A stretch of 64,000 nt of DNA from Ignavibacteriales bacterium (GCA_026390575.1 JAPLFR010000008.1:248001-312000); one strand, 5' to 3'; counted from the stretch's first letter, positions 46,514-56,727 are shown. Translations and numbers: made by a program. The notes: generated by a model from the letters alone, not told the origin.

Positions 46514-47181
46514 AGATAAATACTATTAACATTTGAATATAATTATTAATGGATTGAATCACAATGTGATTCCATTGTAGTGTTGGGAACTCACATGCCT
46601 GATATTTATTTTTTGAACCAATCCGAAATAAATAAAAGAACTGTGCTTAGGTAGTGGATTATTTTGGATTCCCCTCCGACTTTGCCCGACTGCCATATGA
46701 CAGTCGCGGTCGCGACTAAAGTCGGATCGATATCTCGCTTTGATTTCCTCATCGAACCGAACTAATCCCGATTGTCGCGGACAATCGGGACGGGAATGAC
46801 TTGAATATTGTTGCAAGCTAACGCTTGTTTCGTTCTCAGGTCTCCGGCTATCATTCCCAGCCGATGGCATAAAATTGAATCACGCGAAGCGTAATACATT
46901 AGTAGGCTTTCAGCCTTTCGGGAATCTAACTTTTGAAGAAGTAACTATGTGAAAATATCCAGCTACTCGCGCTTACCTTGTTTATGAATAACAGGTTAAC
47001 ATGATTTAAGCAAAGCCTATTCTCAATGCAGGAAATGTCCGCGAGCGAGTAGTGGTGCCGTAGTTGGCGCCGCACTTCACTATGAGTTCTATCACCATAC
47101 GATCCCCATAAATTGCTTCTCAGTCTAATCTTCTATATATTTTTCACACGCAACAGTAAACAATCAGTCATAGCATAATTT
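46514..47181. other. large intergenic region with palindromes
   Basis: 668 bp between divergent genes, no supported CDS; a minus-strand frame at 46559-46870 translates repeat sequence. A perfect hairpin lies at 46766-46790 (TCCCGATTGTC / GACAATCGGGA, loop GCG), with other short palindromes at 46684-46733 (GACTTT...AAAGTC enclosing GACTG...CAGTC) and 46815-46830 (CAAGC/GCTTG). The 46.9-47.15 kb part should also hold the cdd promoter. Confidence 0.6.
46684..46870. repeat. palindrome cluster
   Basis: Three successive inverted repeats as in the block at 1095-1219: nested GACTTT/AAAGTC with GACTG/CAGTC, then TCCCGATTGTC/GACAATCGGGA, then CAAGC/GCTTG. The CCCGAT..ATCGGG core recalls the TGTCCCGATGA hairpin at 1180, but the surrounding sequence differs. 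Confidence 0.6.
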
Positions 47182-47601
47182 ATGAAAAGAGAATATAAGG
47201 ATCTTGTAAAAGCCGCTCAAAAAGCAAAACTGAATGCATATGCTCCTTTTTCCAAATTCAGAGTTGGTGCAGCAGTTCTTGCCATCGATGGTACGGTTTT
47301 TTCAGGGTGTAATATCGAAAACAGTTCTTTTGGACTTACGATCTGTGCAGAACGGGTTGCTATTTTTAATGCCATTTCATCACAAGTATCAAAGTTTACT
47401 GCACTTGCTCTTGTTTCAGATGATCATGGCTTTACAGCTCCCTGCGGTGCATGTCGGCAGGTTTTATCAGATTTGGCTGGTGATATTGATATTGTCATGA
47501 TGGACTCCAAAGAACGATTTAAAATATTAAAACTTAGCGCTCTTCTCCCATTTGCATTTACTGGAAAAAACTTGAAACGATCACTTAAACTGAAGAAATA
47601 A
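47182..47601 (+). CDS. cdd: cytidine deaminase
   Basis: Deaminates cytidine/deoxycytidine to uridine/deoxyuridine. 139 residues; [32 protein letters not shown] (zinc-ligand Cys and catalytic Glu) and PCGACRQVL (two zinc-ligand Cys) are all present, the tetrameric Cys3 type. First gene of a nucleoside-salvage run: tdk starts 2 bp after its stop codon. Confidence 0.95.
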   Translation: MKREYKDLVKAAQKAKLNAYAPFSKFRVGAAVLAIDGTVFSGCNIENSSFGLTICAERVAIFNAISSQVSKFTALALVSDDHGFTAPCGACRQVLSDLAGDIDIVMMDSKERFKILKLSALLPFAFTGKNLKRSLKLKK

Positions 47602-47603
47602 AA

Positions 47604-48179
47604 ATGGATACGTCTGCATTACATAACGTTCCGCGTAATACCGGTTGGATTGAAGTTGTGTGCGGTTGTATGTTTAGCGGTAAGACTGAAGAACTTATTC
47701 GCCGTCTTCGTCGTGCACAAATCGCAAAACAAAAGGTTGTTGTTTTTAAACCAAAAATTGACACTCGATATAGTCAGGAGCACATTGTTTCGCACAGCGA
47801 ACAATCTTTAAACGCTCAAGTAATTGAAGATGCTATCGAAGTTTTAGCCTTGGCTGGTGATGCACAAGTAGTTGGAATTGATGAAGGACAATTTTTTAAA
47901 GCCAATATCGTCGATGTATGTAATCAATTGGCAGATCAGGGAAAGCGAGTCATCGTTGCCGGACTCGATCAAGACTACAAAGGAAATCCTTTTGAACCAA
48001 TGCCGCAACTCCTTGCTATTGCTGAGTATATCACCAAAACCTTAGCAATTTGCGTAGTATGTGGAAACCCTGCTGATAGGACACAGCGTAAAAGTGAACA
48101 GCACGAACGTGTTGTCGTTGGCGCTAAGGATCTTTATGAGGCAAGATGCCGATATTGTCACAAACCACCTAAGGAATGA
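47604..48179 (+). CDS. tdk: thymidine kinase
   Basis: Phosphorylates thymidine with ATP. A 191-residue type II enzyme: P-loop [14 protein letters not shown], lasso region with [21 protein letters not shown], and a zinc-binding CVVCGNP...CRYCH pair. Two bases separate it from cdd, and its last 44 bases overlap the proposed start of the phosphorylase gene. Confidence 0.96.
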   Translation: MDTSALHNVPRNTGWIEVVCGCMFSGKTEELIRRLRRAQIAKQKVVVFKPKIDTRYSQEHIVSHSEQSLNAQVIEDAIEVLALAGDAQVVGIDEGQFFKANIVDVCNQLADQGKRVIVAGLDQDYKGNPFEPMPQLLAIAEYITKTLAICVVCGNPADRTQRKSEQHERVVVGAKDLYEARCRYCHKPPKE

Positions 48180-49053
48180 CATCGGAGCACGATCCGTTTA
48201 CAGTCCATTGAGCGATAAGAACTTGATAAAGAAAAAGAATATTCAGGAAGCCTTTAGGTTCATTCGGAGTGTGACAGATTTTAAACCTCGGCTTGCACTG
48301 ATTCTTGGATCTGGATTAGGTGGATTTTCTAAAAACATTAGAGTAGTATCCTCAATTTTGGCGTCTGAAATACCAAATTATCCGGTTTCATCTGTACAAG
48401 GTCATGCCGGAAAACTTCTTTTCGGTTACCTGCAAAAGGATTCTACTCAATCGATGCCTCTTCTTGTTTTTCAAGGGCGCGTTCATTTCTATGAATCTGG
48501 GTCACTTGACCAAGTTGTATTCCCGGTCATCCTTGCACATCAGATAGGCATCAGGAAACTTATTATTACTAATGCGGCTGGCGGTTTGAATAGTTGTTTT
48601 TCTGCCGGTGATCTTATGCTTATCCAAGATATCATCAATCTTACCTTTTTACAGCATCATTCAAAGAGCAATGGGCGCAGTTTTTCGACTTACACTCCAA
48701 ATGTATATTTTGATCAAAAGATGCAGCAAACAGTTCTTCAGTGTGCCGCACAAATTAAAATACCGATGCAACAAGGTACGTACTGTTGGCTGAAAGGTCC
48801 GTCCTATGAAACGCCAGCGGAAATTCAGATGCTTAAACTCCTTGGTGTTGATGCTGTTGGTATGTCAACAGTTCCTGAACTATACACTTCCTGCAGTTTA
48901 GGAATGAAAACTATCGGCATTTCACTCATCTCGAATTTAGCCGCCGGTATTTCGCAGAACAAACTGTCACATGCAGAAGTCACAGAAACAGCAAACAATG
49001 TGAAGGAGCGATTCTCTGAACTCCTGGAAAAGATTATTCTTTCCATTAATTAA
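48136..49053 (+). CDS. purine nucleoside phosphorylase
   Basis: Splits purine nucleosides with phosphate to base and ribose 1-phosphate. Trimeric-type (PNP/MTAP family) motifs: [51 protein letters not shown] and GMSTVPE. I chose the ATG at 48136 (AAGGAT upstream; 305 residues), inside the tdk tail, since it gives a normal length. A further 25 in-frame codons upstream lack family similarity; a TTG at 48223 is an alternative. Completes a cdd-tdk-phosphorylase salvage set. Confidence 0.9.
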   Translation: MRQDADIVTNHLRNDIGARSVYSPLSDKNLIKKKNIQEAFRFIRSVTDFKPRLALILGSGLGGFSKNIRVVSSILASEIPNYPVSSVQGHAGKLLFGYLQKDSTQSMPLLVFQGRVHFYESGSLDQVVFPVILAHQIGIRKLIITNAAGGLNSCFSAGDLMLIQDIINLTFLQHHSKSNGRSFSTYTPNVYFDQKMQQTVLQCAAQIKIPMQQGTYCWLKGPSYETPAEIQMLKLLGVDAVGMSTVPELYTSCSLGMKTIGISLISNLAAGISQNKLSHAEVTETANNVKERFSELLEKIILSIN

Positions 49054-49082
49054 AAACTTTTAATGCACTTATTTTTCTTAAA

Positions 49083-50732
49083 ATGCCTATGAATTGCATC
49101 CCATTCAATGAACTCCAATCCGGGGAATCAGGGTTTTCCCGTCTTTTTGTCGACTATATCGACAATTATTCGCGTGTGAAAGATTTTTTCATCGGTGATT
49201 TCCGTGATAAGAATCTCTGGCAATCACGGCTCAATGCGGTGACACATCGAGAGATAGACCGTTCTTCGGTTGCTCAAGTTCTTCTCAATCAGAATCGAGA
49301 TTATCATTGCGGCATCAAGACATTAGCAAACATTGATCTTCTTCTGAATGAAAATACAGTTGCCGTTGTTACAGGTCAACAAGTTGGTCTTTTCACAGGA
49401 CCACTCTATACACTGTATAAAATATTGACCACGTTAAAACTTACCGAGCAACTTTCGCAGCAATATCCTGAATACAACTTTGTCCCGATATTTTGGATTG
49501 AGGGCGAAGACCACGATATAGAAGAAGTGAGTTCTTTTTCAATCCTCAATGCATCGAATGAACTTCAGCAGCATCGCTATCCCTCTGAAGAAAAAACAAG
49601 TGGGACTAATGTAGGTGCAGTTGGCAGCGTTCATTTGGATGAATCAATAGGAATGCTCTTCAGCAGTCTGCATCAATCATTATTACCGACAGAATATTCG
49701 CCAAAAGTCTTTGAGTTATTTGAAACAGCGTACCAAAAAGGAATGACATTCAGTCGCGCATTTATCCATCTCGTCAATGTTTTACTTGAAGATTCCGGGC
49801 TGATTTTCTTCGATCCTCACAATCCTGATACAAAGAAAATACTTAAGCCAATCTTTGAACAGGAATTAAATAATATCTCACACACATGTCAGCTTGTTAT
49901 TACGCAAAGTGAGCTTCTGGAGAAGCAATATCATGCACAGGTAAAACCACGTGCAGTAAATCTTTTTCTATTTCACAATGGAGGAAGGTATGCCATAGAA
50001 CCTCGCGAGCAGGGCTTCTCCCTGAAGGGAACACGTCGAACTTTTAGTAAAGAAGAAATGCTTGAATTTTTAAACACTGACCCGAATCTTTTTAGTCCAA
50101 ATGTTATTCTCCGGCCTATCTGTCAGGATTATCTCTTCCCAACTCTTGCATATGTTGCAGGGCCATCTGAAGTTGCCTACTTTGCACAATTTAAGCTGCT
50201 CTATGAGAATTTTGACATTCCTGAACCTATCATATATCCTCGGTGCAGTGCAACTGTTGTGGAAGATCGGATCCAAAAAATTATCAATAAATATGGCCTT
50301 CAATCGAAGGATTTCTTTACTGATATTGATATTCTCAAGGGACGAATAACCGCAACCATCTCGGATTTCAAGGTCGAAGAATTATTCTCAAATACATTTG
50401 GCACAGTGTCCGAAAGTTTAACCAGTTTGAAGGGTGGCTTAGAATCAATAGATCCAACACTTGTTCCGGCAATGGAAAGCACTCTTTCACGGATGCAAGG
50501 GGCACTGAACGGTTTAAAAGAAAAGACTCTTGCTGCACAGGTACGTCAGCATGAAATATCACTTCGTCAATTGGACAAAGTGTCACTAAGTCTCTTTCCG
50601 AATTCTAACTTGCAAGAACGAGAAATGAATATTGTTTATTTTTTGAATAAATACGGATTGGAATTCTTACGCTGGCTGCGCAGTGAACTTGTTCTCGATA
50701 AGTTCATGCATCAGATTATCAACCTTGAATAA
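49083..50732 (+). CDS. bshC: bacillithiol biosynthesis cysteine-adding enzyme
   Basis: Joins cysteine to GlcN-malate, the last step of bacillithiol synthesis. The 549-residue protein matches BshC: early SGFSRLFVDYIDNY, VAVVTGQQVGLFTGPLYTLYKI, FWIEGEDHDIEEVSSF, RPICQDYLFPTLAYVAGPSEVAYFAQ, a long coiled-coil region (about 420-510), and the closing NIVYFLNKYG. bshA and bshB are not in the window. A shared terminator hairpin lies 1-30 bp after the stop. Confidence 0.95.
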   Translation: MPMNCIPFNELQSGESGFSRLFVDYIDNYSRVKDFFIGDFRDKNLWQSRLNAVTHREIDRSSVAQVLLNQNRDYHCGIKTLANIDLLLNENTVAVVTGQQVGLFTGPLYTLYKILTTLKLTEQLSQQYPEYNFVPIFWIEGEDHDIEEVSSFSILNASNELQQHRYPSEEKTSGTNVGAVGSVHLDESIGMLFSSLHQSLLPTEYSPKVFELFETAYQKGMTFSRAFIHLVNVLLEDSGLIFFDPHNPDTKKILKPIFEQELNNISHTCQLVITQSELLEKQYHAQVKPRAVNLFLFHNGGRYAIEPREQGFSLKGTRRTFSKEEMLEFLNTDPNLFSPNVILRPICQDYLFPTLAYVAGPSEVAYFAQFKLLYENFDIPEPIIYPRCSATVVEDRIQKIINKYGLQSKDFFTDIDILKGRITATISDFKVEELFSNTFGTVSESLTSLKGGLESIDPTLVPAMESTLSRMQGALNGLKEKTLAAQVRQHEISLRQLDKVSLSLFPNSNLQEREMNIVYFLNKYGLEFLRWLRSELVLDKFMHQIINLE

Positions 50733-50762
50733 AAATGGCGAATCGAATGATTCGCCATTTCG
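50733..50762. terminator. bidirectional terminator between bshC and aroA
   Basis: Perfect 12-bp stem AAATGGCGAATC / GATTCGCCATTT with GAAT loop (50733-50760), A/T-rich on both sides. It begins directly at the end of bshC and 27 bp beyond the aroA stop, so it can end both convergent transcripts. Confidence 0.88.
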
Positions 50763-50786
50763 TACTGCCAATGGTTCATTGTATTT

Positions 50787-52070
50787 TTAAATACGTGGAG
50801 AAGAAAGCAGCTTTTGCCAAAATTCCGGAAATGAGATTTCGGCGCATTCGGTATTTTCTATAGTAATGTTTGGAATTATTAGCCCCGCTATTCCGAAAGA
50901 CATTGCAATTCGATGGTCACCATAACTAGGAATAACGGTTCCTGAATACTGTTTCTTCCCTTCAAAAGCGAATCCATCTTCATATTCTTCCACTTCACAG
51001 CCCAACAAACGCAGATTATTCACAATGGCAGAAATTCGATCTGTTTCTTTTGCTCTGAGTTCTCGTGCATCGTGAATGCTAAATGTACCCTCTGCAAATA
51101 ACGCTGTTACTGCGAGAATTGGAATCTCATCTATAAGGTCAACAACTTCTGCACCCCGCAGATCAAGATTACTTTTCAACTCTGAGTACTGAACAACAAG
51201 ATCACCAAGAGGTTCACCTTCGATGATTTGTTCGTTTTCAACTTTGATATGACCACCCATTGTTTTGAATACATCTAAAATATGTTTGCGCGTTGGATTG
51301 AGTCCAACATTTTGTATGATGAAATTTGATCCTGGTACAATCAATCCTGCGGAAAGAAAAAATGCTGCTGCGGATATGTCTCCAGGAACAAAAAACTTTT
51401 TCCCTTCAATTTTCACGTTCGGGTGAACTACAACGACATTGGACCCATTTTTTATTTCTGAATGCAAGCCGAGCATTCGTTCAGTATGATCGCGGGATTT
51501 AGAATTTTCAATGATCGTTGTCTGACTATCAGCAAAAAGGCCGGCAAAGAGCACAGCAGACTTCACCTGTGCACTTGGCACAGGCAAGGTATATTGAATT
51601 GCATGAAGTTGTTCGACAGGTTCAAGAAACAGCGGAGCAGTATTCTTTTCAGTGCCATGGATATTTGCACCCATTTGTCGAAGTGGATCCATGATACGCT
51701 TCATTGGTCGTTGGCAAAGTGAGGAATCCCCAAGAAGTACCGAGTGGAAATTCTGACCTACGAGAATGCCTGAAAGCAAACGCATCGTTGTACCAGAATT
51801 ACCTGCATCTAAAGGAGTGGATGACTCCTTCAAGCTACGACGTCCTTTTCCATGTATCAAAATACAAGTATCACGTTCCTGAACCTGAACTCCAAGTTGT
51901 TTAATACATGAAAGTGTGCTGAGGGGGTCTGCCGCATGCGAACAGGAACTTACTTCCGATACACCGTCTGCAAGAGCGCCTATCATAAGAGCTCTGTGTG
52001 AAATGGATTTATCACCAGGAATTTGAAGATTCCCTTTCAATCCATGTATTTGTGGAATAGTAAGATTCAT
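50787..52070 (-). CDS. aroA: 3-phosphoshikimate 1-carboxyvinyltransferase (EPSP synthase)
   Basis: Sixth step of the shikimate pathway. The 427-residue protein has GDKSISHRALMIGALADG, LDAGNSGTTMRLLSGIL, LCQRPMKRIMDPLRQMG, the SAQVKSAVLFAGL loop, RAKETDRI and YGDHRIAMSFGI. I chose the ATG at 52070, with GAGGA upstream; a frame of five extra codons starts at 52085. The ribosome-binding site lies in the 3' arm of a 12-bp perfect hairpin (52078-52116), so translation may be controlled. Confidence 0.95.
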   Translation of the reverse strand: MNLTIPQIHGLKGNLQIPGDKSISHRALMIGALADGVSEVSSCSHAADPLSTLSCIKQLGVQVQERDTCILIHGKGRRSLKESSTPLDAGNSGTTMRLLSGILVGQNFHSVLLGDSSLCQRPMKRIMDPLRQMGANIHGTEKNTAPLFLEPVEQLHAIQYTLPVPSAQVKSAVLFAGLFADSQTTIIENSKSRDHTERMLGLHSEIKNGSNVVVVHPNVKIEGKKFFVPGDISAAAFFLSAGLIVPGSNFIIQNVGLNPTRKHILDVFKTMGGHIKVENEQIIEGEPLGDLVVQYSELKSNLDLRGAEVVDLIDEIPILAVTALFAEGTFSIHDARELRAKETDRISAIVNNLRLLGCEVEEYEDGFAFEGKKQYSGTVIPSYGDHRIAMSFGIAGLIIPNITIENTECAEISFPEFWQKLLSSPRI

Positions 52071-52077
52071 AAAAGAA

Positions 52078-52116
52078 ATCCTCACATCATGTATTCATTG
52101 TATGTGATGTGAGGAT
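52078..52116 (-). promoter_or_regulatory. hairpin overlapping the aroA ribosome-binding site
   Basis: Perfect 12-bp inverted repeat: on the plus strand ATCCTCACATCA (52078-52089) and TGATGTGAGGAT (52105-52116), loop 15 nt. On the minus-strand mRNA the 3' arm contains TGAGGAT, the likely aroA Shine-Dalgarno sequence. In the same 72-bp gap after the pnp stop, it may also be a weak terminator, but no T tract longer than four follows. Confidence 0.7.
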
Positions 52117-52141
52117 ATGTACTCCTTGCAGAATGAAATGA

Positions 52142-54316
52142 TTAACGACGTGAATGCCGGTCGTCTCTACCTCCACTTCGATGATCTGTCTTTTTCCGCT
52201 CACGGGAACGCTTCATTTCCTCACTCGCATTCTCTCCGCCAGGCAGTAATGCTTTATGACTGAGGCTCATTTTTCCATCTGCGTCGATATGCATTAATTT
52301 AACTTCAAGCGTATCGCCTACTTTCACAAAGTCATCTACTTTTTCTACACGCTGCACATTGAGCTGAGAGACGTGTACCAATCCTTCTTTCCCTGGTAGA
52401 ATTTCAACGAATGCACCGAAGTCTGTAATTTTTTTAACCGTTGCCTTATATACTTTATCTATTTCCGGTACATCGGCAAGACCACGAATATAGAGCATCG
52501 CCTTATCCGCGGATTCTTTTTCTACTGCTGCAACCGTTACCGTACCGTCATCGTCGACATTGATCTCTGCACCGCTATCTTTGACGAGCTGACGAATATT
52601 CTTTCCGCCAGGTCCAATGAGTGCGCCAATCATATCAACTGGAATCTTTATAGTCTGCAAACGCGGTGCATACTGAGATATTTCCGTCCGTGCGGCAGGA
52701 AGGCTCTGAGCCATAATATCAAGAATGTGCATTCGTCCTTCTTTCGCTTGAGCAAGCGCTTTCTCAAGAATCTCAAATGAGATACCTTTAATCTTGATAT
52801 CCATCTGGAATGCAGTAATTCCAACAGTTGTTCCAGCGACTTTGAAATCCATATCGCCAAGATGATCTTCATTTCCCAGAATGTCGCTCAGAATGGCAAC
52901 TTGATCAGATTCCTTTACGAGTCCCATTGCAATACCGGCGACCGCGCGGCTCATAGGAACACCGGCATCAAAAAGTGCCAGTGTACCCGCACACACCGTT
53001 GCCATTGATGATGAACCGTTTGATTCAAGAATATCAGAAACGACACGAACGGTGTATGGAAAATCTGCTTCAACCGGAATCAATCGCTTCAGCGAACGCT
53101 CTGCAAGATTTCCATGTCCAATTTCACGCCGTCCTGTAGAACCAAGTCTGCCGACTTCACCAACGGAAAACGGTGGAAAATTATAGTGGAGCATGAAGCG
53201 TTTCGTTGTTTCAGGCAGCAACCCTTCCAGAACTTGTTCGTCCATTTTTGTCCCAAGTGTTGCAGATGTAAGACTTTGGGTTTCACCGCGTGTAAAGAGC
53301 GCAGAACCATGTGTACGAGGCAGAATCCCAACTTCGCAGGTAATGTTTCGAATGTCCGTCAACCCGCGTCCATCAAGACGTTTGCCATCGTTGAGAATAG
53401 TAGACCTCATTGCATCACGTTCGATATCGTGGAGTACTTCGTCTATGACAAGCTCTTTTTCAGGATATTTTTCTGCCAAAGAAGTTTTGACTTCAACATA
53501 CACTTTATTTGTCGCTTCAGATCGTTCCTCTTTTGCCATCACTGTACGGCTCAATTGTTTCATCTTGGCTTCTGCAAGAATCTTGACGTCTTCTTGCAAA
53601 CCAGACGGGATTTCCGGAACAATAATTTCTCGTTTCGGCTTATTAATTTCTTTAGCAAGTTCCATTTGAATAGCACAAAGGCTCTTTATTGCCTCATGGC
53701 CGACTCGCAGCGCTTCAAGTAAATCATTTTCGGAAGCTTCGATAGATTCACCTTCAACCATGACAATAGAATCATTCGTTCCAGCAACGGTAATATCTAA
53801 CTCGCTCGACTCTAGTTCCTTGAATGTTGGATTCACAATATACTTTCCACCAATACGGCCTACACGTACTTCTGCGATGGGGCCATCAAATGGGATATCA
53901 GATACCATGAGAGCCGCAGATGCCGCACATGCACCAAGAACATCGCCGTCATGTTCCATATCAGAAGAATACACAGTGACAAGAACCTGCGTTTCGTTTG
54001 TGTATGTCTTAGGAAACATCGGTCGAATAGGACGATCAATCAAGCGTGACGATAATATTTCTTTTTCTGTAGGACGTCCTTCACGCTTGAAAAAGCCCCC
54101 AGGAATTTTTCCTGCTGCCGCTGTTTTTTCACGATATTCGACTTGTAACGGAAAATAATCCTGTCCTTCTTTGGCTTCATAAGAACTCACGACGGTTGCC
54201 AGTACCATGGTATCTCCATACCTGACCATGACCGCGCCATGTGCTTGTTTGGCAAACCTGCCGGTTTCCAGCGTGAATGTTTTTCCGTTGACTTGTATTT
54301 CCTTTGTGACCTTCAT
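52142..54316 (-). CDS. pnp: polyribonucleotide nucleotidyltransferase
   Basis: Phosphorolytic 3'-5' exoribonuclease of mRNA decay. 724 residues: two RNase PH domains (TMVLATVVSSYEAKEG; TRGETQSLTSATLGT; DSNGSSSMATVCAG-type block and DILGNEDHLGDMDFKVAGT with the catalytic Asp residues), KH domain (DMIGALIGPGGKNIRQLVKDSGAEI) and S1 domain (ITDFGAFVEILPGKEGLVHVSQL), then a short charged tail rich in Arg and His. It follows rpsO, the usual arrangement. Confidence 0.97.
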   Translation of the reverse strand: MKVTKEIQVNGKTFTLETGRFAKQAHGAVMVRYGDTMVLATVVSSYEAKEGQDYFPLQVEYREKTAAAGKIPGGFFKREGRPTEKEILSSRLIDRPIRPMFPKTYTNETQVLVTVYSSDMEHDGDVLGACAASAALMVSDIPFDGPIAEVRVGRIGGKYIVNPTFKELESSELDITVAGTNDSIVMVEGESIEASENDLLEALRVGHEAIKSLCAIQMELAKEINKPKREIIVPEIPSGLQEDVKILAEAKMKQLSRTVMAKEERSEATNKVYVEVKTSLAEKYPEKELVIDEVLHDIERDAMRSTILNDGKRLDGRGLTDIRNITCEVGILPRTHGSALFTRGETQSLTSATLGTKMDEQVLEGLLPETTKRFMLHYNFPPFSVGEVGRLGSTGRREIGHGNLAERSLKRLIPVEADFPYTVRVVSDILESNGSSSMATVCAGTLALFDAGVPMSRAVAGIAMGLVKESDQVAILSDILGNEDHLGDMDFKVAGTTVGITAFQMDIKIKGISFEILEKALAQAKEGRMHILDIMAQSLPAARTEISQYAPRLQTIKIPVDMIGALIGPGGKNIRQLVKDSGAEINVDDDGTVTVAAVEKESADKAMLYIRGLADVPEIDKVYKATVKKITDFGAFVEILPGKEGLVHVSQLNVQRVEKVDDFVKVGDTLEVKLMHIDADGKMSLSHKALLPGGENASEEMKRSRERKKTDHRSGGRDDRHSRR

Positions 54317-54383
54317 AGGTGCCTGCTTCTTTCTTCTAAAGAACCACGTACTAAAAAAATGCTATCAATTAAACCGTCGTTGT

Positions 54384-54653
54384 TTACTTACGAATCTCAA
54401 GCTCTTGAATAATTTTCCGATATCGTGCAATATCCTTTTTCATTAAATAGTCTAGAAGCCGGCGCCGCTTGCCGACTAATTTCAGCAAACCCAGCCGAGC
54501 ATGGTGATCTTTTTTAAATGTATCAAGATGCGGGGACAGACTGTTAAGATTCGCCGTGATAAGGGCAATTTGTACTTCAGGAGTACCTGTATCTGAAGAA
54601 TTTTTGCCGTATTTATTAATTAGTTCTTTCTTTTGCTCGGTTGTAATTGGCAT
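54384..54653 (-). CDS. rpsO: ribosomal protein S15
   Basis: Small-subunit protein binding 16S rRNA helices 20-22. 89 residues, typical: [67 protein letters not shown] site precedes the ATG. Lies between ribF and pnp as in many bacteria; in E. coli S15 represses its own synthesis, which was not testable here. Confidence 0.97.
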   Translation of the reverse strand: MPITTEQKKELINKYGKNSSDTGTPEVQIALITANLNSLSPHLDTFKKDHHARLGLLKLVGKRRRLLDYLMKKDIARYRKIIQELEIRK

Positions 54654-54690
54654 TTTAGCTCCTTGTAAATTTAATTGTACTACAATAGTT

Positions 54691-55638
54691 CTATACTATA
54701 CTTTTATATTCAAGCTGTAAAACGCTGCTTAATTCCTTGTCTTTGTGCATCTGTTGAATAAGTTCTTCCGCCGAATTAAATTTGAGTTCATTGCGCAGTC
54801 TACGCAAGAAACCGATTTGAATATCAGATCCATAAATATCTTCATCAAAATCGAGAATATGTACTTCAATTGTGCGTCTACCAGTTGATGGAAAGGTTGG
54901 ACGCACTCCAATACTTGCCATACCAAAATACGTATCCTCCCCGACATCAACCTTCACAAAATAGATTCCGTTGTCAGGGATAAGTTTTTTCTGTGAATCA
55001 AGTTCTATATTTGCTGTTGGATAACCGAGAAGACGTCCTCTCCGGTCTCCAGCAACAACAGTCCCGCGCAATGTATAAGGTCTGCCTAACAATTCTGCGG
55101 CCTGATCTACCATTCCCCGGTTGAGTTCGTTTCGTATGATAGAACTATTCACCGGTGTACCGTTATGAACGAATGGTTCAATGTTCACAACATCAAATTC
55201 AAATTCTTTACCTAATTGTATCAACGACCCAATTGTTCCTTCGCGGTTCCTTCCCCAGTGATGATCATACCCTTCAACAACTACGTTCATTCCTATTCCG
55301 CCGATTAAGTATGTGACATAAAAATCACGAAAACTCTGGTTCGAAAATTCTTTATCAAAGGTAATCACAAGAAACCAATCTACGCCTAATTTCTCGCATA
55401 CCTCTTGACGTTCTCGCAGAGTCGTGAGAAGTTGTATCTTCGTATCTGCCTGTGCAACAACTTCTCGCGGATGCGGCTCAAACGTTACCACGACACTTCT
55501 GCCGTTTCTCTTTCTTGCAAGAGCAACGACTTCTTGTATAATCTTTTGATGGGCAAGATGAACACCATCAAAAGTCCCAACCGTTATCACTGAATTTTTA
55601 TTAAACGGAATCTCTTTAATTTGTCGAGCCAATTTCAT
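54691..55638 (-). CDS. ribF: bifunctional riboflavin kinase / FAD synthetase
   Basis: Makes FMN then FAD. 315 residues: N-terminal adenylyltransferase with [16 protein letters not shown] (nucleotide-binding HxxH-like) and [16 protein letters not shown]-terminal kinase with GYPTANIEL (the metal and ATP-binding PTAN), GIYFVKVDV and the closing Glu-rich region with [11 protein letters not shown]. It overlaps truB by 23 bp, so the two are translationally coupled. Confidence 0.95.
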   Translation of the reverse strand: MKLARQIKEIPFNKNSVITVGTFDGVHLAHQKIIQEVVALARKRNGRSVVVTFEPHPREVVAQADTKIQLLTTLRERQEVCEKLGVDWFLVITFDKEFSNQSFRDFYVTYLIGGIGMNVVVEGYDHHWGRNREGTIGSLIQLGKEFEFDVVNIEPFVHNGTPVNSSIIRNELNRGMVDQAAELLGRPYTLRGTVVAGDRRGRLLGYPTANIELDSQKKLIPDNGIYFVKVDVGEDTYFGMASIGVRPTFPSTGRRTIEVHILDFDEDIYGSDIQIGFLRRLRNELKFNSAEELIQQMHKDKELSSVLQLEYKSIV

Positions 55639-56350
55639 GATAGCTCTGATTTGTTATGGAGATTGAATTCCGCCAATCGATCAATTGATCTATTGTCATA
55701 GCTTGTACAACACGATGATCACCAATGCGTGTTCGTCTCAGCGCAGTCAACGTTGCACCGCATCCAAGTCGCAGTCCAAATTCATCTATCAAAGAACGAA
55801 TATAGGTACCTTTTGAGCAAACAATACAAAAATCGACATACTGATCACGAATAGTACTAATTTCAAAACATGAAACATCTATTTCCCGTTCAACGCGTTC
55901 TACAGTTTTTCCGGCACGCGCGTATTTATAGAGTGGTTTTCCTCCATATTTCACTGCCGAATACATAGGCGGCAGTTGGAACTGCTTGCCGATAAAACTC
56001 TGTGCTGTCTCTTTTATCTGCTTTTCAGTGACAGCAGAAGAATCTTTCCGTTCATGAGCTACTGTTTCTGTATCGAAACTTGGAGTCCGCTCTCCAATTT
56101 TACACGTACCCGTATATTCTTTTTCTAATCCAACAAACTGTTCAATACTTTTTGTTTTCTTACCCGTGCAGACAATCATCAAACCTGTTGCATGTGGATC
56201 TAATGTTCCTGCGTGCCCCACTTTCCGTACATCGAAGAGCACACGTACTTTTTTAACAACATCGAACGACGTCCAATTTAAGGGCTTATCAAGAAAGAGA
56301 ACTTCACCTTCAATTGAAAAGTCATGGAATACAACATTCTCTTCATTCAT
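55616..56350 (-). CDS. truB: tRNA pseudouridine(55) synthase
   Basis: Forms pseudouridine 55 in the T-loop of tRNAs. 244 residues: LDKPLNWTSFDVVKKVR, the catalytic Asp in HAGTLDPHATGLMIVCTGK, YTGTCKIGERTPSFDTE, PPMYSAVKYGGKPLYKYAR and CSKGTYIRSLIDEFG. Overlaps rbfA by 4 bp (ATGA) and ribF by 23 bp within the ribosome/translation operon. Confidence 0.96.
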   Translation of the reverse strand: MNEENVVFHDFSIEGEVLFLDKPLNWTSFDVVKKVRVLFDVRKVGHAGTLDPHATGLMIVCTGKKTKSIEQFVGLEKEYTGTCKIGERTPSFDTETVAHERKDSSAVTEKQIKETAQSFIGKQFQLPPMYSAVKYGGKPLYKYARAGKTVERVEREIDVSCFEISTIRDQYVDFCIVCSKGTYIRSLIDEFGLRLGCGATLTALRRTRIGDHRVVQAMTIDQLIDWRNSISITNQSYHEIGSTN

Positions 56351-56727
56351 GCATCAGTCGAACTTTTCTCTTCTTCTTTCTTTGAATCATTCTCGTGAAT
56401 TTTATGAAAAATATTCTCGAGTTTCATTGCCCGGTCCAACGTTTCATCCAAATAAAAGATAATTTCAGGTGTAAAACGTAAGCGCACCGCATGTCCAAGC
56501 ATTGAACGAATCGACGATTTTTGAGCTTCTAATTTGGCGAAACTTTTTTTCTTCCGCTCTTCGTCCCCAAAAATGCTCACATACACTTTTGCGACCTTAA
56601 GGTCTGGACTCATGAGCACTTCTGTCACAGTTAAAAATCCGAAATCGGCCATGCTGAAGTTGCGTTGAAACAATACGCTCAATTCTTCTTTAATGAGCGA
56701 TCCAACTTTTTCTGATCGAACAGACAC
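56347..56727 (-). CDS. rbfA: ribosome-binding factor A
   Basis: Assists maturation of the 16S rRNA 5' end in the 30S subunit. 126 residues; KH-like fold with SEKVGSLIKEELSVLFQR, DLKVAKVYVSIFGDEERK and the closing RFTPEIIFYLDETLDRAMKLENIF. It starts at GTG (56727) 11 bp after infB. The Lys/Glu-rich tail is variable in the family. Confidence 0.94.
   Translation of the reverse strand: MSVRSEKVGSLIKEELSVLFQRNFSMADFGFLTVTEVLMSPDLKVAKVYVSIFGDEERKKKSFAKLEAQKSSIRSMLGHAVRLRFTPEIIFYLDETLDRAMKLENIFHKIHENDSKKEEEKSSTDA

Noticed and set aside
46559-46870. Minus-strand ORF of 103 codons upstream of the PASTA gene
   Set aside because: Translates palindromic intergenic sequence; composition unlike real proteins of the window.
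53114-53722. 202-codon ORF antisense to pnp
   Set aside because: Shadow of pnp; Phe- and Cys-rich composition is typical of antisense frames.
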